A stretch of 64,000 nt of DNA from Sutcliffiella horikoshii DSM 8719 (GTDB lineage Bacteria > Bacillota > Bacilli > Bacillales > Bacillaceae_I): contig LQXN01000053.1 in NCBI GenBank assembly GCA_001648575.1, forward strand, positions 1 to 64,000, written 5' to 3'. Both the position numbers and the translations under genes were made by a program. The notes beneath the pieces were generated by a model. The model was not told the DNA's origin and made no database searches. It saw only the letters and a list, made by a program, of their open reading frames with translations. Within the stretch, counting starts at the first letter, position 1. Every line of letters begins with the position of its first letter. Positions 54,672 through 63,012 of this stretch are shown in pieces.

Positions 54672-56120
54672 ATGTCAGATCGTCATTGGAAAGAACTGGT
54701 CCCTGTAGATCGGTATATCGTACGTTCAAATGGATTGCTTCAACAGTTTGATCGCAAACTACTTACAATGCTTTACCAACCACTGCTGGGCTTCAGGGGA
54801 CACAGCCTTTACATGACCCTTTGGAGTGAGTTGGATCAAGACCGCTTATGGGGCGGAGAATCGACACATCATGGAATCATGACAACCATGCAATGTAATC
54901 TAAAAGATATTCATCAAGAACGGATCAAGCTTGAGGGGATCGGTCTTTTGAAGACATGGGTCAAAGAAGAAGATCAGATTCGCACCTTCATTTATGAACT
55001 TCAACCCCCGCTCTCCCCGGAAGCCTTCTTTTCAGAACCCATGCTGACCATCTATCTCTACAATCGCTTAGGAAAAAATAAATATGCAAGTGTAAAGAAA
55101 TATTTTTCCGACAAGGCTATTCCGATGGAGAATTTTCAGGAAGTGACACGAAGCTTCAGCGATGTATTCCAATCCGTTCAATCGGAAAATATGGCTTATG
55201 CTGCCAATGAAGAGATGATGGAGGAACTCCCGTTGCCAGAAGGGGAGGAATGGCTGGATCGTAAGCCCGGAAACGAGCCTAAGGTAGGACAAGAGATATT
55301 TGACTTTGATCTTTTTTTCGCAGGGCTTTCCGAGGTCGTCATTCCAAAAAAATCGATTACTTCCAAAGTGAAAGAAGCAATAATAAAGCTGTCATTCATT
55401 TATACTATCGACCCGATATCCATGCGTGACCTAATGATGAATGTAATTGATGTGGAGGAAAAAGTAGACTTGGAGAAGCTGAGAAAAGGGGCAAGGGATT
55501 GGTATCAATTGGAATACCAGGATACATTGCCGGGACTTGTGGAAAAGACACAGCCGTTGAATTTAAAGCAGTTCTCAGATCGAAAACCTGCCACAAAGGA
55601 TGAACAGTTGATTCAGCAGCTGGAAAATGTCTCGCCAAAACAAATGCTCACCGACCTTTCCGGTGGATCTGAGCCATCTGCCTCCGATTTACGGATAGTA
55701 GAGGATGTCATGTTTAAACAGCAGTTGACACCTGGTGTCGTGAATGTGCTGCTATATTATGTATTATTAAAGACAGATATGAAGCTAAACCGCAAATATG
55801 TGGAGAAGATTGCAAGTCATTGGGCTCGCAAGCAGGTGAAAACCGTTGGTGAAGCAATGGAGCTTGCAAAAGAGGAACACCGCCAGTATCAAAATTGGGC
55901 AGAGACAAAGCCTTCTGCAAACGGAGCAGGGGGAGGCACCACTTCTAAAGCCAAAGCGGGGAAAGTGGTCCGAAATCGTTTTGTCAGCGCGGACGGTAAT
56001 GCCACAGAATCGGACACGGCTAGTTCTGATAAGTTCAAAGAAGTGGAAGAGGACGAGAGACAGAAACTGATGGAACGTTTAGCCAAAATGAAAGAGAAGA
56101 AATTAAGACTGGATCAATGA
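54672..56120 (+). CDS. dnaB: Replication initiation / membrane attachment protein DnaB
   Basis: This is the Bacillus DnaB protein (not the helicase), which with DnaD and DnaI loads the replicative helicase DnaC at oriC and restart sites. The 482-residue protein has the N-terminal DDBH1-type winged helix (about 1-110), a central region and a DDBH2 domain near 310-405 with YVEKIASHWARKQVKTVGEAMELAKEEHRQY. A basic, low-complexity linker follows, ending in a charged helix. The ATG at 54672 follows AAGGTTTGGAG. Its usual partner dnaI does not follow. Confidence 0.95.
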   Translation: MSDRHWKELVPVDRYIVRSNGLLQQFDRKLLTMLYQPLLGFRGHSLYMTLWSELDQDRLWGGESTHHGIMTTMQCNLKDIHQERIKLEGIGLLKTWVKEEDQIRTFIYELQPPLSPEAFFSEPMLTIYLYNRLGKNKYASVKKYFSDKAIPMENFQEVTRSFSDVFQSVQSENMAYAANEEMMEELPLPEGEEWLDRKPGNEPKVGQEIFDFDLFFAGLSEVVIPKKSITSKVKEAIIKLSFIYTIDPISMRDLMMNVIDVEEKVDLEKLRKGARDWYQLEYQDTLPGLVEKTQPLNLKQFSDRKPATKDEQLIQQLENVSPKQMLTDLSGGSEPSASDLRIVEDVMFKQQLTPGVVNVLLYYVLLKTDMKLNRKYVEKIASHWARKQVKTVGEAMELAKEEHRQYQNWAETKPSANGAGGGTTSKAKAGKVVRNRFVSADGNATESDTASSDKFKEVEEDERQKLMERLAKMKEKKLRLDQ

Positions 56121-56135
56121 CAAGTGAGTATAGGG

Positions 56136-56176
56136 GAGGCTGCATGTTTCTTTTTGGAATATGCGGCCTTTTTTGT
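56136..56176 (+). terminator. Terminator directly after dnaB
   Basis: A hairpin GGCTGCAT / ATGCGGCC is followed by six T residues. It starts 16 bases after the dnaB stop codon, exactly where dnaI would begin in B. subtilis. Confidence 0.8.
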
Positions 56177-56314
56177 AGTAAAATTATAGGACGGTTGTTT
56201 AATGAGTTATTAATAAGTGAAAATTTAAAGCATCTACATCCTAAAAAAGATGTTAATACGGTTAAAAAGGGGTATCGTCTATTATATGAGACTAAAGAAA
56301 AGGGGAAATAACCT

Positions 56315-57214
56315 TTGAGAAAAGTTGTGGTGATCTTGAATCCAAATGCCGGGAACAAAAAACTGATAAATTCCATTGAAAAGATAGAGGAAATGCTTTT
56401 AAGCCAGTTTGAAGAAGTGGCCATCCACGAAACGAAAAAAGAAGGAGATGGTGCAAAGCTGGTGGAGCAGATGGCCGGTGATGTTGATCTATTGATTGGT
56501 GCCGGAGGGGATGGAACCATCTATGAATTAGTCAACGCCTTGGCTCCTCTTGAAAGAAGACCTGTTTTTGCCATCATACCCGGCGGGACATGCAATGATT
56601 TTTCAAGGACGCTTGGAATTAATCAACACCCTGTAAAAGCTGTCGAGCAAATTCTGGAACAAAACACTCAAAAGGTGGATATTGGTCGCAGCGATAATCG
56701 ATACTTTATGAACTTTTGGGGAATCGGGCTCGTTTCAAAGGTCTCAGATAATATTGACAGCGGTACAAAACAGCTCCTGGGAAGGATCTCCTACTACATT
56801 GGTGCGGGGCAGACGGTGTTAGAGGAGGAACCATTCCACCTAAAAATAGAGAGTGAAACAAATTCGTATGAAGGGGATGCCGTCATGTTGCTAATTGGCA
56901 ATGGCTCTTTTCTTGGTGGCATCCAGTCTTTCTTCCCATACTCAAGTGTACAGGACGGTGACCTGGATGTGCTCATCATCAAGCAAACCTCCATTGCCCA
57001 CCTTTGGACATGGTTACAGACAAGGCTGCAAAACGAGGCGCCGACCGAAGAGAATGACGATCTAGTCTACTTTCGTGCCAAGGAGCTTAAGGTGGAAGCA
57101 TCCCCGAATCAGGTAATTGATACGGACGGGGAAAAATTATCCGATACTCCGGCTACCGTAACTATTCTACCTAATCACTTAGAAGTGATCGTAGGGGATT
57201 TTCCATTACAGTAA
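56315..57214 (+). CDS. Diacylglycerol kinase-family lipid kinase (YtlR-like)
   Basis: This is a 299-residue lipid kinase with the DAGK catalytic fold: NPNAGNKK near 9-16, GGDGT at 64-68, PGGTCNDFSRTLG near 89-101, and the FMNFWGIGLVSKVSDNI segment. A C-terminal beta-sandwich domain with IDTDGEKL follows. It probably phosphorylates a membrane lipid or sphingosine-like substrate. The TTG at 56315 follows AAAAGGGGAAATAACC. Gene order is unusual: this position between dnaB and ytxC is where dnaI and ytxB lie in B. subtilis. Confidence 0.88.
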   Translation: MRKVVVILNPNAGNKKLINSIEKIEEMLLSQFEEVAIHETKKEGDGAKLVEQMAGDVDLLIGAGGDGTIYELVNALAPLERRPVFAIIPGGTCNDFSRTLGINQHPVKAVEQILEQNTQKVDIGRSDNRYFMNFWGIGLVSKVSDNIDSGTKQLLGRISYYIGAGQTVLEEEPFHLKIESETNSYEGDAVMLLIGNGSFLGGIQSFFPYSSVQDGDLDVLIIKQTSIAHLWTWLQTRLQNEAPTEENDDLVYFRAKELKVEASPNQVIDTDGEKLSDTPATVTILPNHLEVIVGDFPLQ

Positions 57215-57219
57215 TAACA

Positions 57220-57268
57220 AAAATAAGCGCTAATCCATGTTACTTGGACTGGCGCTTATTTTTTTATA
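57220..57268 (+). terminator. Intrinsic terminator of the lipid kinase gene
   Basis: A hairpin AAATAAGCGC / GCGCTTATTT is followed by further T residues. Confidence 0.88.
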
Positions 57269-57332
57269 TTTATTCATTTTTTCGGCTGCCCACCCATATA
57301 CATAGAATCAGGTGACCAAAGGGGGGACAAAC

Positions 57333-58169
57333 TTGTTTGAGATTTCCTTTCGAAATGAATCGGATGCAAGTGCCATATATGTGAATATGCTGAAAGCAAA
57401 TCCTGAAAGTGATTCTATCCTTTCTTTACATAAAGAAAAAATCGTCTTGGAATCGAAGGATACTCATTTTTACAAAAACACCTTTACCCCGGTGTTGAAG
57501 AAATATATTCAACGAACAAAAGAAAAAGAGTGGATATTGCATGTTTTGGAAAATACGTTCTATTTTAAAGAGGCAGAGGAGCAAGAGCAGATTCTTTGTA
57601 TCCTGCAGTCTATTCTACTTGGAGAACGCTCTGATATCCCTAATCTCCCTTCTGTCATGCAACGCGGGGATCAGTTGGAAGAGGTGATAGAATCGTTCTT
57701 TCAAAAACCAATGTCATTTTCATTTGACTCGTTCCTTACATTCAGGCTGAAAGAGTACTTTGAGAACCTTCAAGTATATGTGGAGGCCGCAATTGATGAG
57801 TACAAACTGGAACAAGAATATCAATCATTCGTTCACCAGCTCCGAGAACTGCTGGCAACAACCGAATCAAAGATGGATGAATTGCATCTCATCTATCAGT
57901 ATCAATTTGATTTTTATGATAAGTCCTTTTCTCATATTTCCAAAAGCCAGCTTATCAAATATATGAACAGGACGCACTTTAACAATTATTCGTACTATAT
58001 TGATTCCGTTGTGCTGGCACCTTTAGTATCCATTGCTCCCAAAAAACTATTTCTATACACAGACAATACAGACCATCAATTAGTAGAAACAATCCGAAAT
58101 ATATTTGATGAACGAGTAGTGGTTTTACCATTTCAATATTTTGGGCAAAATAAAAGTAAAATTGATTAA
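57333..58169 (+). CDS. ytxC: Sporulation protein YtxC
   Basis: This 278-residue soluble protein matches YtxC by position before thrS and by family segments such as PMSFSFDSFLTFRLKEYFE and YYIDSVVLAPLVSIAPKKLFLY. YtxC is a conserved protein of endospore formers with unknown biochemistry. The TTG at 57333 was chosen because AAGGGGGGAC lies just upstream; the frame before it encodes the ribosome-binding site itself. The A+T-rich, low-G+C codon use is like that of the next intergenic region. Confidence 0.88.
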   Translation: MFEISFRNESDASAIYVNMLKANPESDSILSLHKEKIVLESKDTHFYKNTFTPVLKKYIQRTKEKEWILHVLENTFYFKEAEEQEQILCILQSILLGERSDIPNLPSVMQRGDQLEEVIESFFQKPMSFSFDSFLTFRLKEYFENLQVYVEAAIDEYKLEQEYQSFVHQLRELLATTESKMDELHLIYQYQFDFYDKSFSHISKSQLIKYMNRTHFNNYSYYIDSVVLAPLVSIAPKKLFLYTDNTDHQLVETIRNIFDERVVVLPFQYFGQNKSKID

Positions 58170-58178
58170 CATGACTAC

Positions 58179-58207
58179 TTGATTTTCCTATCAGGGGAGA
58201 ATATAAT
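58179..58207 (+). promoter_or_regulatory. Sigma-A promoter of thrS
   Basis: TTGATT (58179-58184), a 17-base spacer and TATAAT (58202-58207), just upstream of the T-box leader. Confidence 0.7.
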
Positions 58208-58234
58208 AACCTACATAATCAATTTTAACTTTAT

Positions 58235-58516
58235 AGCTCAAAAGTATCGATGAGGATATGAGTGCTCTAAAAACGGATATTAGAGAGGGAAGTCACCGGC
58301 TGCAAGCTTCCTATCACGATTATGGCGCTAACCACCTCTGAACTTCAACAGTGAACATTGGAGTAGCTGTTGACGGGGAAATCCCTCGTTATCTAATAAT
58401 GAAGCCGTCTTTTTAAGGAGTGTACCAGTGCTCCACACACTAAAAAGATGGGAACTTGGGTGGAAACACGGATATTAAACTCGTCCCTTATTTTAAATAA
58501 GGGGCGGGTTTTTTTA
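58235..58516 (+). promoter_or_regulatory. T-box leader of thrS
   Basis: This RNA leader senses uncharged tRNA-Thr. A specifier-loop candidate with a Thr codon (ACC in CTAACCACC, about 58328-58336) lies in a stem I region. The T-box sequence GGGTGGAAACACGG is at 58457-58470. The antiterminator bulge TGGA can pair with a tRNA 3' end UCCA. It is followed by a terminator hairpin AACTCGTCCC...GGGGCGGGTT with a T-run ending near 58515. Confidence 0.9.
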
Positions 58517-58531
58517 TTTTGGTTCAGTTAA

Positions 58532-58728
58532 TCTCTAGCTGTTAATTGGAGCAAAAGGCGAAGACTCCTCGAAAATGCTACACATTTTCTTCGTGCGATG
58601 AATCGCTGTCGGAGCCTTCCTTGTCCTGAGGGAGATAGCGCTAGGTGGAGACCCCGCAGGCTTGCCGAGGAGGCTCTCGTCAGCCCCTAGGAAAGCGAAG
58701 CCATTTGCGGAAATTAACAGCGGTGTCA
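58532..58728 (+). repeat. Dispersed palindromic repeat, type 2 with extra module (copy K)
   Basis: The ends are TCTAGCTGTTAATTGGAGCA and GGAAATTAACAGCGGTGT. An additional hairpin module GAAAATGCTACACATTTTCTTCGTGCGATGAATCGCT is inserted, shared with copy H. The element lies between the T-box terminator and the thrS ribosome-binding site. Confidence 0.88.
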
Positions 58729-58766
58729 AACAGAACCTAAAAAATTCTAAAGAAGAGGTGACAGAG

Positions 58767-60698
58767 ATGTCGGAATTAATGAAGATCACATTTCCAGACG
58801 GAGCGGTAAAGGAGTTTGAACGTGGTACGACAACAGAAGATATCGCTGCATCCATCAGTCCGGGTCTGAAAAAGAAAGCAATCGCTGGAAAACTAAACGG
58901 AGAACTCATTGACCTGCGTTCCCCGATTAATATAGACGGAGAAATCAGCATCATCATGCAAGACTCCGACGAAGCGCTTGGAATCATGCGACACAGTACT
59001 GCCCACTTGATGGCACAAGCGATCAAACGCCTATACGGCAACGTGAAACTTGGAATCGGTCCAGTAATCGAGAACGGATTCTACTACGATATCGACATGG
59101 AGGAATCATTGACTCCAGAAGACCTTCAAAAAATTGAAAAAGAAATGAAAAAAATCGTCAGCGAAAACCTGGATGTTGTTCGTGTGGAAGTTAGCAGAGA
59201 AGAGGCACTGCGCCGCTACGAAGAACTAGATGATGAGCTGAAGCTTGAATTGATCCGCGAACTGCCGGAAGGAGAAACAATCTCCATCTATGAACAAGGT
59301 GAATTCTTTGACCTTTGCCGAGGAATCCATGTACCATCCACTGGGAAAATTAAAGAGTTCAAATTGTTAAGCATCGCTGGTGCATACTGGAGAGGCGACA
59401 GCAAAAACAAAATGCTGCAACGAATTTACGGAACTGCCTTCTTCAAAAAAGCAGAGCTTGATGAGCATCTTCGTCTATTGGAAGAGGCAAAAGAGCGTGA
59501 TCACCGTAAAATCGGGAAAGAGCTTGACCTTTTCTTCAACTCCCAAAAAGTTGGGCAAGGTTTACCGCTATGGCTACCAAAAGGTGCAACAATCCGCCGC
59601 GTAATCGAGCGTTATATCGTTGACAAAGAAGTGGAGCTTGGCTACGACCACGTATACACTCCAGTAATGGGTAGCGTGGAGCTTTACAAAACTTCCGGTC
59701 ACTGGGATCACTATCAGGACGGCATGTTCCCTCCAATGGAAATGGATAACGAACAACTTGTTCTTCGTCCAATGAACTGTCCACACCATATGATGGTGTA
59801 CAAAAACAGCATCCATAGTTACCGTCAGCTTCCAGTTCGTATTGCTGAACTTGGAACAATGCACCGCTATGAAATGTCCGGAGCACTAGCAGGACTACAG
59901 CGTGTACGTGGCATGACTCTGAACGATGCACACATCTTCGTTCGACCTGACCAAATCAAGGATGAGTTGAAACGTGTAGTGAACCTTGTTCTTGAAGTAT
60001 ATAAAGATTTCGGCCTGGATGACTATTCCTTCCGTCTATCCTACCGTGACCCTGAAAATAAAGAGAAGTATTTCGATGACGATGCAATGTGGGAAAAAGC
60101 ACAAGGCATGCTGAAGGAAGCAATGGATGAGCTTGGTCTTGATTATTTCGAAGCAGTCGACGAAGCGGCTTTCTATGGTCCTAAGCTGGACGTTCAAGTA
60201 CGTACTGCCCTTGGAAAAGAGGAGACTCTATCCACTGTACAGCTTGACTTCTTATTGCCAGAGAAATTCGACCTGACTTATGTTGGGGAAGACGGCAAGC
60301 AACACCGTCCGGTCGTGATACACCGCGGTGTCGTCTCTACAATGGAACGCTTTGTTGCATTCCTGATCGAAGAGTACAAAGGTGCTTTCCCTACTTGGTT
60401 GGCGCCAGTACAAGTGCAAGTGATCCCTGTATCACCTGACGCGCATTTTGATTATGCAAAAGAAGTGCAAGACCTTCTGAAATCAAAAGGCATCCGTGTA
60501 GAAATGGACGAAAGAAACGAAAAAATCGGCTACAAAATCCGTGAAGCACAAATGCAGAAGATTCCATACATGCTAGTGCTTGGCGACAATGAAATCCAAG
60601 AACGTGCAGTAAACGTCCGTAAATACGGCGAACAAAAATCAGAAACAATTTCACTGGAGAAATTTGTGGATGACATAGTGAAAGAAGCGAAGAGATAA
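58767..60698 (+). CDS. thrS: Threonyl-tRNA synthetase
   Basis: This class II synthetase charges tRNA-Thr and removes misattached Ser. The 643-residue protein has a TGS domain (about 1-62), an editing domain (about 63-240, with [19 protein letters not shown] and the [14 protein letters not shown] motif), the catalytic domain (about 270-535, with [15 protein letters not shown] and [12 protein letters not shown]) and an anticodon-binding domain. The ATG at 58767 follows AAGAGGTGACAGAG and gives the same length as the B. subtilis enzyme. Expression is controlled by the T-box leader. Confidence 0.97.
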   Translation: MSELMKITFPDGAVKEFERGTTTEDIAASISPGLKKKAIAGKLNGELIDLRSPINIDGEISIIMQDSDEALGIMRHSTAHLMAQAIKRLYGNVKLGIGPVIENGFYYDIDMEESLTPEDLQKIEKEMKKIVSENLDVVRVEVSREEALRRYEELDDELKLELIRELPEGETISIYEQGEFFDLCRGIHVPSTGKIKEFKLLSIAGAYWRGDSKNKMLQRIYGTAFFKKAELDEHLRLLEEAKERDHRKIGKELDLFFNSQKVGQGLPLWLPKGATIRRVIERYIVDKEVELGYDHVYTPVMGSVELYKTSGHWDHYQDGMFPPMEMDNEQLVLRPMNCPHHMMVYKNSIHSYRQLPVRIAELGTMHRYEMSGALAGLQRVRGMTLNDAHIFVRPDQIKDELKRVVNLVLEVYKDFGLDDYSFRLSYRDPENKEKYFDDDAMWEKAQGMLKEAMDELGLDYFEAVDEAAFYGPKLDVQVRTALGKEETLSTVQLDFLLPEKFDLTYVGEDGKQHRPVVIHRGVVSTMERFVAFLIEEYKGAFPTWLAPVQVQVIPVSPDAHFDYAKEVQDLLKSKGIRVEMDERNEKIGYKIREAQMQKIPYMLVLGDNEIQERAVNVRKYGEQKSETISLEKFVDDIVKEAKR

Positions 60699-60709
60699 GC
60701 TTTTTAGAT

Positions 60710-60753
60710 AGGGGAGTGCCTTGGCTGAGGATGCCACGGCATTCCCTTTATTT
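60710..60753 (+). terminator. Intrinsic terminator of thrS
   Basis: A hairpin AGGGGAGTGCC / GGCATTCCCT is followed by a T-rich stretch. Confidence 0.8.
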
Positions 60754-60785
60754 CATTGTTTGTCTAAAAACAGTGTAGTTAGTCG

Positions 60786-60910
60786 TTTGGCTTGTATTCC
60801 AGCTAGTTTGGACAGAAGTGCGTCACTTTCGCTCGTATTTTTAAGGTTTGGACAGTATTTCCCTCCAAACCGAAACGGACAGTAAATGAGTGTTTTTCGA
60901 CAGTAAGTTA
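60786..60910. repeat. Degenerate tandem array with TTTGGACAGTATTT core, about 20 bp period
   Basis: Units beginning near 60786, 60807, 60827, 60847, 60874 and 60894 share TTTGGACAGTATTT-like sequence, with GACAG at 60811, 60851, 60878 and 60899. It has the same period as the arrays at 4052 and 17685 but a different core. It occupies the gap between thrS and the repeat at 60936. Confidence 0.55.
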
Positions 60911-60935
60911 AATCATTGAAATGTTTTTACAAATT

Positions 60936-61073
60936 CCCCCTGTCGACTGAAGTGCAGGGTGGTCGACTCCTGCGGGAGATTAACGGTTGGTTGAGACCCC
61001 GCAACGAAGTGAGGAGGCTCAAGCACCGTCCCGCGGAAAGCGACCACCCGGAACGGAAGGAGGCAGGAGGTTA
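60936..61073 (+). repeat. Dispersed palindromic repeat, divergent variant (copy L)
   Basis: It contains GACTCCTGCGGGAGATTAACGG, GAGACCCCGCAACGAAGTGAGGAGGCTCAAGCACCGTCCCGCGGAAAGCGACC. The usual GTTGAT/ATCAAC ends are replaced by CTGTCGACTGAAGTGCAGGG and ACCCGGAACGGAAGG. It lies upstream of the infC promoter. Confidence 0.75.
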
Positions 61074-61172
61074 ACGCAACAACCCTATCTTTTCACACTT
61101 AAGAAAAAAACTATTGCACAAACGCAATTTATCTGATATCATTTAAAACGTTGTTTCATTTGATACGAATTC

Positions 61173-61202
61173 TTGACAATCAATCATCATTAATGATATA
61201 TT
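61173..61202 (+). promoter_or_regulatory. Sigma-A promoter of infC-rpmI-rplT
   Basis: TTGACA (61173-61178), an 18-base spacer and TATATT (61197-61202), upstream of the L20 leader. Confidence 0.75.
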
Positions 61203-61207
61203 ATACA

Positions 61208-61424
61208 AGGTCAAATTGAATACTTGTTTGAGGACAAGAAGAAGCACCCGCTTCTCACCTGATTGACGCAGTTCATGCAGTTGGCAGGTTTTACGAGAAA
61301 GATTTTATCTTTTACTTATGTAATCGTAAAGTGTGGGTGTACATGTACATCCGCACTTTTTTGTTTGTACAAAGTGCAGTAAATTGTTCGTCAAACGGTG
61401 TTCGGAATAAACCTTGGAGGTGGC
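61208..61424 (+). promoter_or_regulatory. L20 leader (autoregulatory RNA of infC-rpmI-rplT)
   Basis: This leader binds ribosomal protein L20, which in B. subtilis causes early termination of the operon. It contains a terminator hairpin AAGTGTGG...CCGCACTT with a T-run (61328-61364). Upstream AAGCACCCGCTTCT and GACGCAGTTCATGCAGTTGGCAGG stretches are typical of the L20 leader family. The assignment rests on operon context plus the terminator. Confidence 0.8.
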
Positions 61425-61426
61425 TA

Positions 61427-61945
61427 ATTATTAGCAAGGATATGATGGTAAACGATGGCATTCGTGCTCGTGAAGTTCGTCTAATCGGTCAAAATGGAGA
61501 TCAGCTTGGAATTAAGTCAAAAGTGGAAGCGCTGGAAATTGCAGCTCGTGCAAACCTTGACTTAGTAATGGTTGCGCCTAATGCGAAACCTCCTGTATGC
61601 CGAATTATGGACTACGGAAAATTCCGTTTCGAGCAACAGAAGAAAGATAAAGAAGCGCGTAAAAACCAAAAAGTAATCAGCTTAAAGGAAGTTCGTTTAA
61701 GCCCTTCAATTGATGAACATGACTTCAACACGAAGCTTCGCAATGCAATCAAATTCCTTGAAAAAGGAGACAAAGTAAAAGCATCGATCCGATTCAAAGG
61801 ACGTGCGATTACGCATAAAGAGATTGGTCAGCGAGTGCTGGACCGTTTCTCTGCTGCATGTGCAGAAGTATCAACAGTTGAGTCCCATCCAAAAATGGAT
61901 GGTCGTAGCATGTTCTTAATTTTAGCACCTAAAAACGAAAAGTAA
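61427..61945 (+). CDS. infC: Translation initiation factor IF-3
   Basis: This factor keeps ribosomal subunits apart and proofreads start-codon choice. The predicted 172-residue protein has the N-domain with [20 protein letters not shown] and the C-domain with [38 protein letters not shown]. The start is the rare codon ATT at 61427, 6 bases after GGAGG, giving an N-terminus ISKD... as in B. subtilis IF-3. Rare ATT starts allow IF-3 to repress its own translation. A second ATT at 61430 is possible, but no ATG is well placed. Confidence 0.92.
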   Translation: MISKDMMVNDGIRAREVRLIGQNGDQLGIKSKVEALEIAARANLDLVMVAPNAKPPVCRIMDYGKFRFEQQKKDKEARKNQKVISLKEVRLSPSIDEHDFNTKLRNAIKFLEKGDKVKASIRFKGRAITHKEIGQRVLDRFSAACAEVSTVESHPKMDGRSMFLILAPKNEK

Positions 61946-61966
61946 TTCATATGAGGAGGAACTCCA

Positions 61967-62167
61967 ATGCCTAAAATGAAAACTCATCGCGGATCAGCGA
62001 AAAGATTCAAAAAAACTGGATCTGGTAGCTTAAAGCGTTCTCACGCATACACAAGTCACTTGTTCGCTAACAAGTCTCAAAAGCAAAAGCGTAAATTGCG
62101 TAAGTCAGCTATGGTCAGCAAAGGTGATTTCAAACGCATCCGTCACATGTTAGACAACTTAAGATAA
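61967..62167 (+). CDS. rpmI: Ribosomal protein L35
   Basis: This is a 66-residue, very basic large-subunit ribosomal protein. It starts [20 protein letters not shown], the L35 signature, and ends with a KRIRHML segment. GAGGAGG precedes the ATG. It is the second gene of the infC-rpmI-rplT operon, 21 bases after infC. Confidence 0.97.
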   Translation: MPKMKTHRGSAKRFKKTGSGSLKRSHAYTSHLFANKSQKQKRKLRKSAMVSKGDFKRIRHMLDNLR

Positions 62168-62194
62168 TATTTTTTAAAATAGGAGGTATTCATA

Positions 62195-62554
62195 ATGCCA
62201 AGAGTTAAAGGCGGTACAGTAACACGCCAACGTCGTAAAAAAGTCATTAAATTAGCCAAAGGTTATTACGGTTCTAAACACACTTTATATAAAGTAGCTA
62301 ACCAACAAGTAATGAAATCCCTAATGTACGCTTATCGCGATCGTCGCCAAAAGAAACGCGACTTCCGTAAGCTTTGGATCGCTCGTATCAACGCAGCGGC
62401 TCGCATGAACGGTCTTTCTTACAGCCGTCTAATGCACGGTTTGAAAGTAGCTGGAATCGAAGTAAACCGCAAAATGTTAGCTGAGCTAGCAGTTAGCGAC
62501 GAAAAAGCATTTGCTGAATTGGCATCTGCTGCGAAAAACAGCTTAAATAAATAA
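62195..62554 (+). CDS. rplT: Ribosomal protein L20
   Basis: This is a 119-residue basic protein needed early in large-subunit assembly and the autoregulator of this operon. It starts [30 protein letters not shown] and contains [25 protein letters not shown], typical of L20. AGGAGGT precedes the ATG. A strong terminator follows. Confidence 0.98.
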   Translation: MPRVKGGTVTRQRRKKVIKLAKGYYGSKHTLYKVANQQVMKSLMYAYRDRRQKKRDFRKLWIARINAAARMNGLSYSRLMHGLKVAGIEVNRKMLAELAVSDEKAFAELASAAKNSLNK

Positions 62555-62563
62555 TTTCTTAAA

Positions 62564-62600
62564 CAAAAGAGGCTAACGATTTGGTAGCCTCTTTTGTATT
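62564..62600 (+). terminator. Intrinsic terminator of the infC operon
   Basis: A 12-base-pair stem CAAAAGAGGCTA / TAGCCTCTTTTG. Confidence 0.88.
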
Positions 62601-62683
62601 TGATAAAATGAAGATATACAAACCTGTCGTCACAATGTTTATGCAAAATAAATAATGCACACATTTCTATGCTGGAGGATATG

Positions 62684-62947
62684 ATGGAAGTACTCATCGG
62701 TTATTTCATTCTGATTAATATAGTAGGCTTCATTATAATGAAAGTGGATAAACAGAGGGCTATTGAGCATCGTTGGAGGGTACCGGAGTTGCATCTCTGG
62801 GGAATAACACTCCTTGGTGGAGCGCTTGGGACATGGATGGGGATGAGGACATTCCGCCATAAAACCAAAAGGCCGCTTTTTCGTTTTGGACTTCCGTTTG
62901 TCACCTTTATATATATTGGTCTGATGGGGTACCTTCTGCTTGTCTGA
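62684..62947 (+). CDS. ysdA: DUF1294 membrane protein YsdA
   Basis: This 87-residue membrane protein has two or three helices, a conserved MKVDKQRAIEHRWRVPE segment near 22-38, and GALGTWMGMRTFRHKTKRP. The DUF1294 signature and its position after rplT identify it as YsdA. The function is unknown. The ATG at 62684 is 6 bases after GGAGG; the ATG at 62681 is less well spaced. Confidence 0.88.
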   Translation: MEVLIGYFILINIVGFIIMKVDKQRAIEHRWRVPELHLWGITLLGGALGTWMGMRTFRHKTKRPLFRFGLPFVTFIYIGLMGYLLLV

Positions 62948-63012
62948 TATGCTATCATAAATCATTATTATTTGAATAAGCTTTTATTATTACATCTAAG
63001 GGGGCAAGCTGA

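Noticed and set aside
56117-56311. Open frame of 64 codons between dnaB and the lipid kinase gene, considered as a dnaI remnant
   Set aside because: It contains the dnaB terminator hairpin and T-run, and shows no similarity to any part of DnaI that I can recall.
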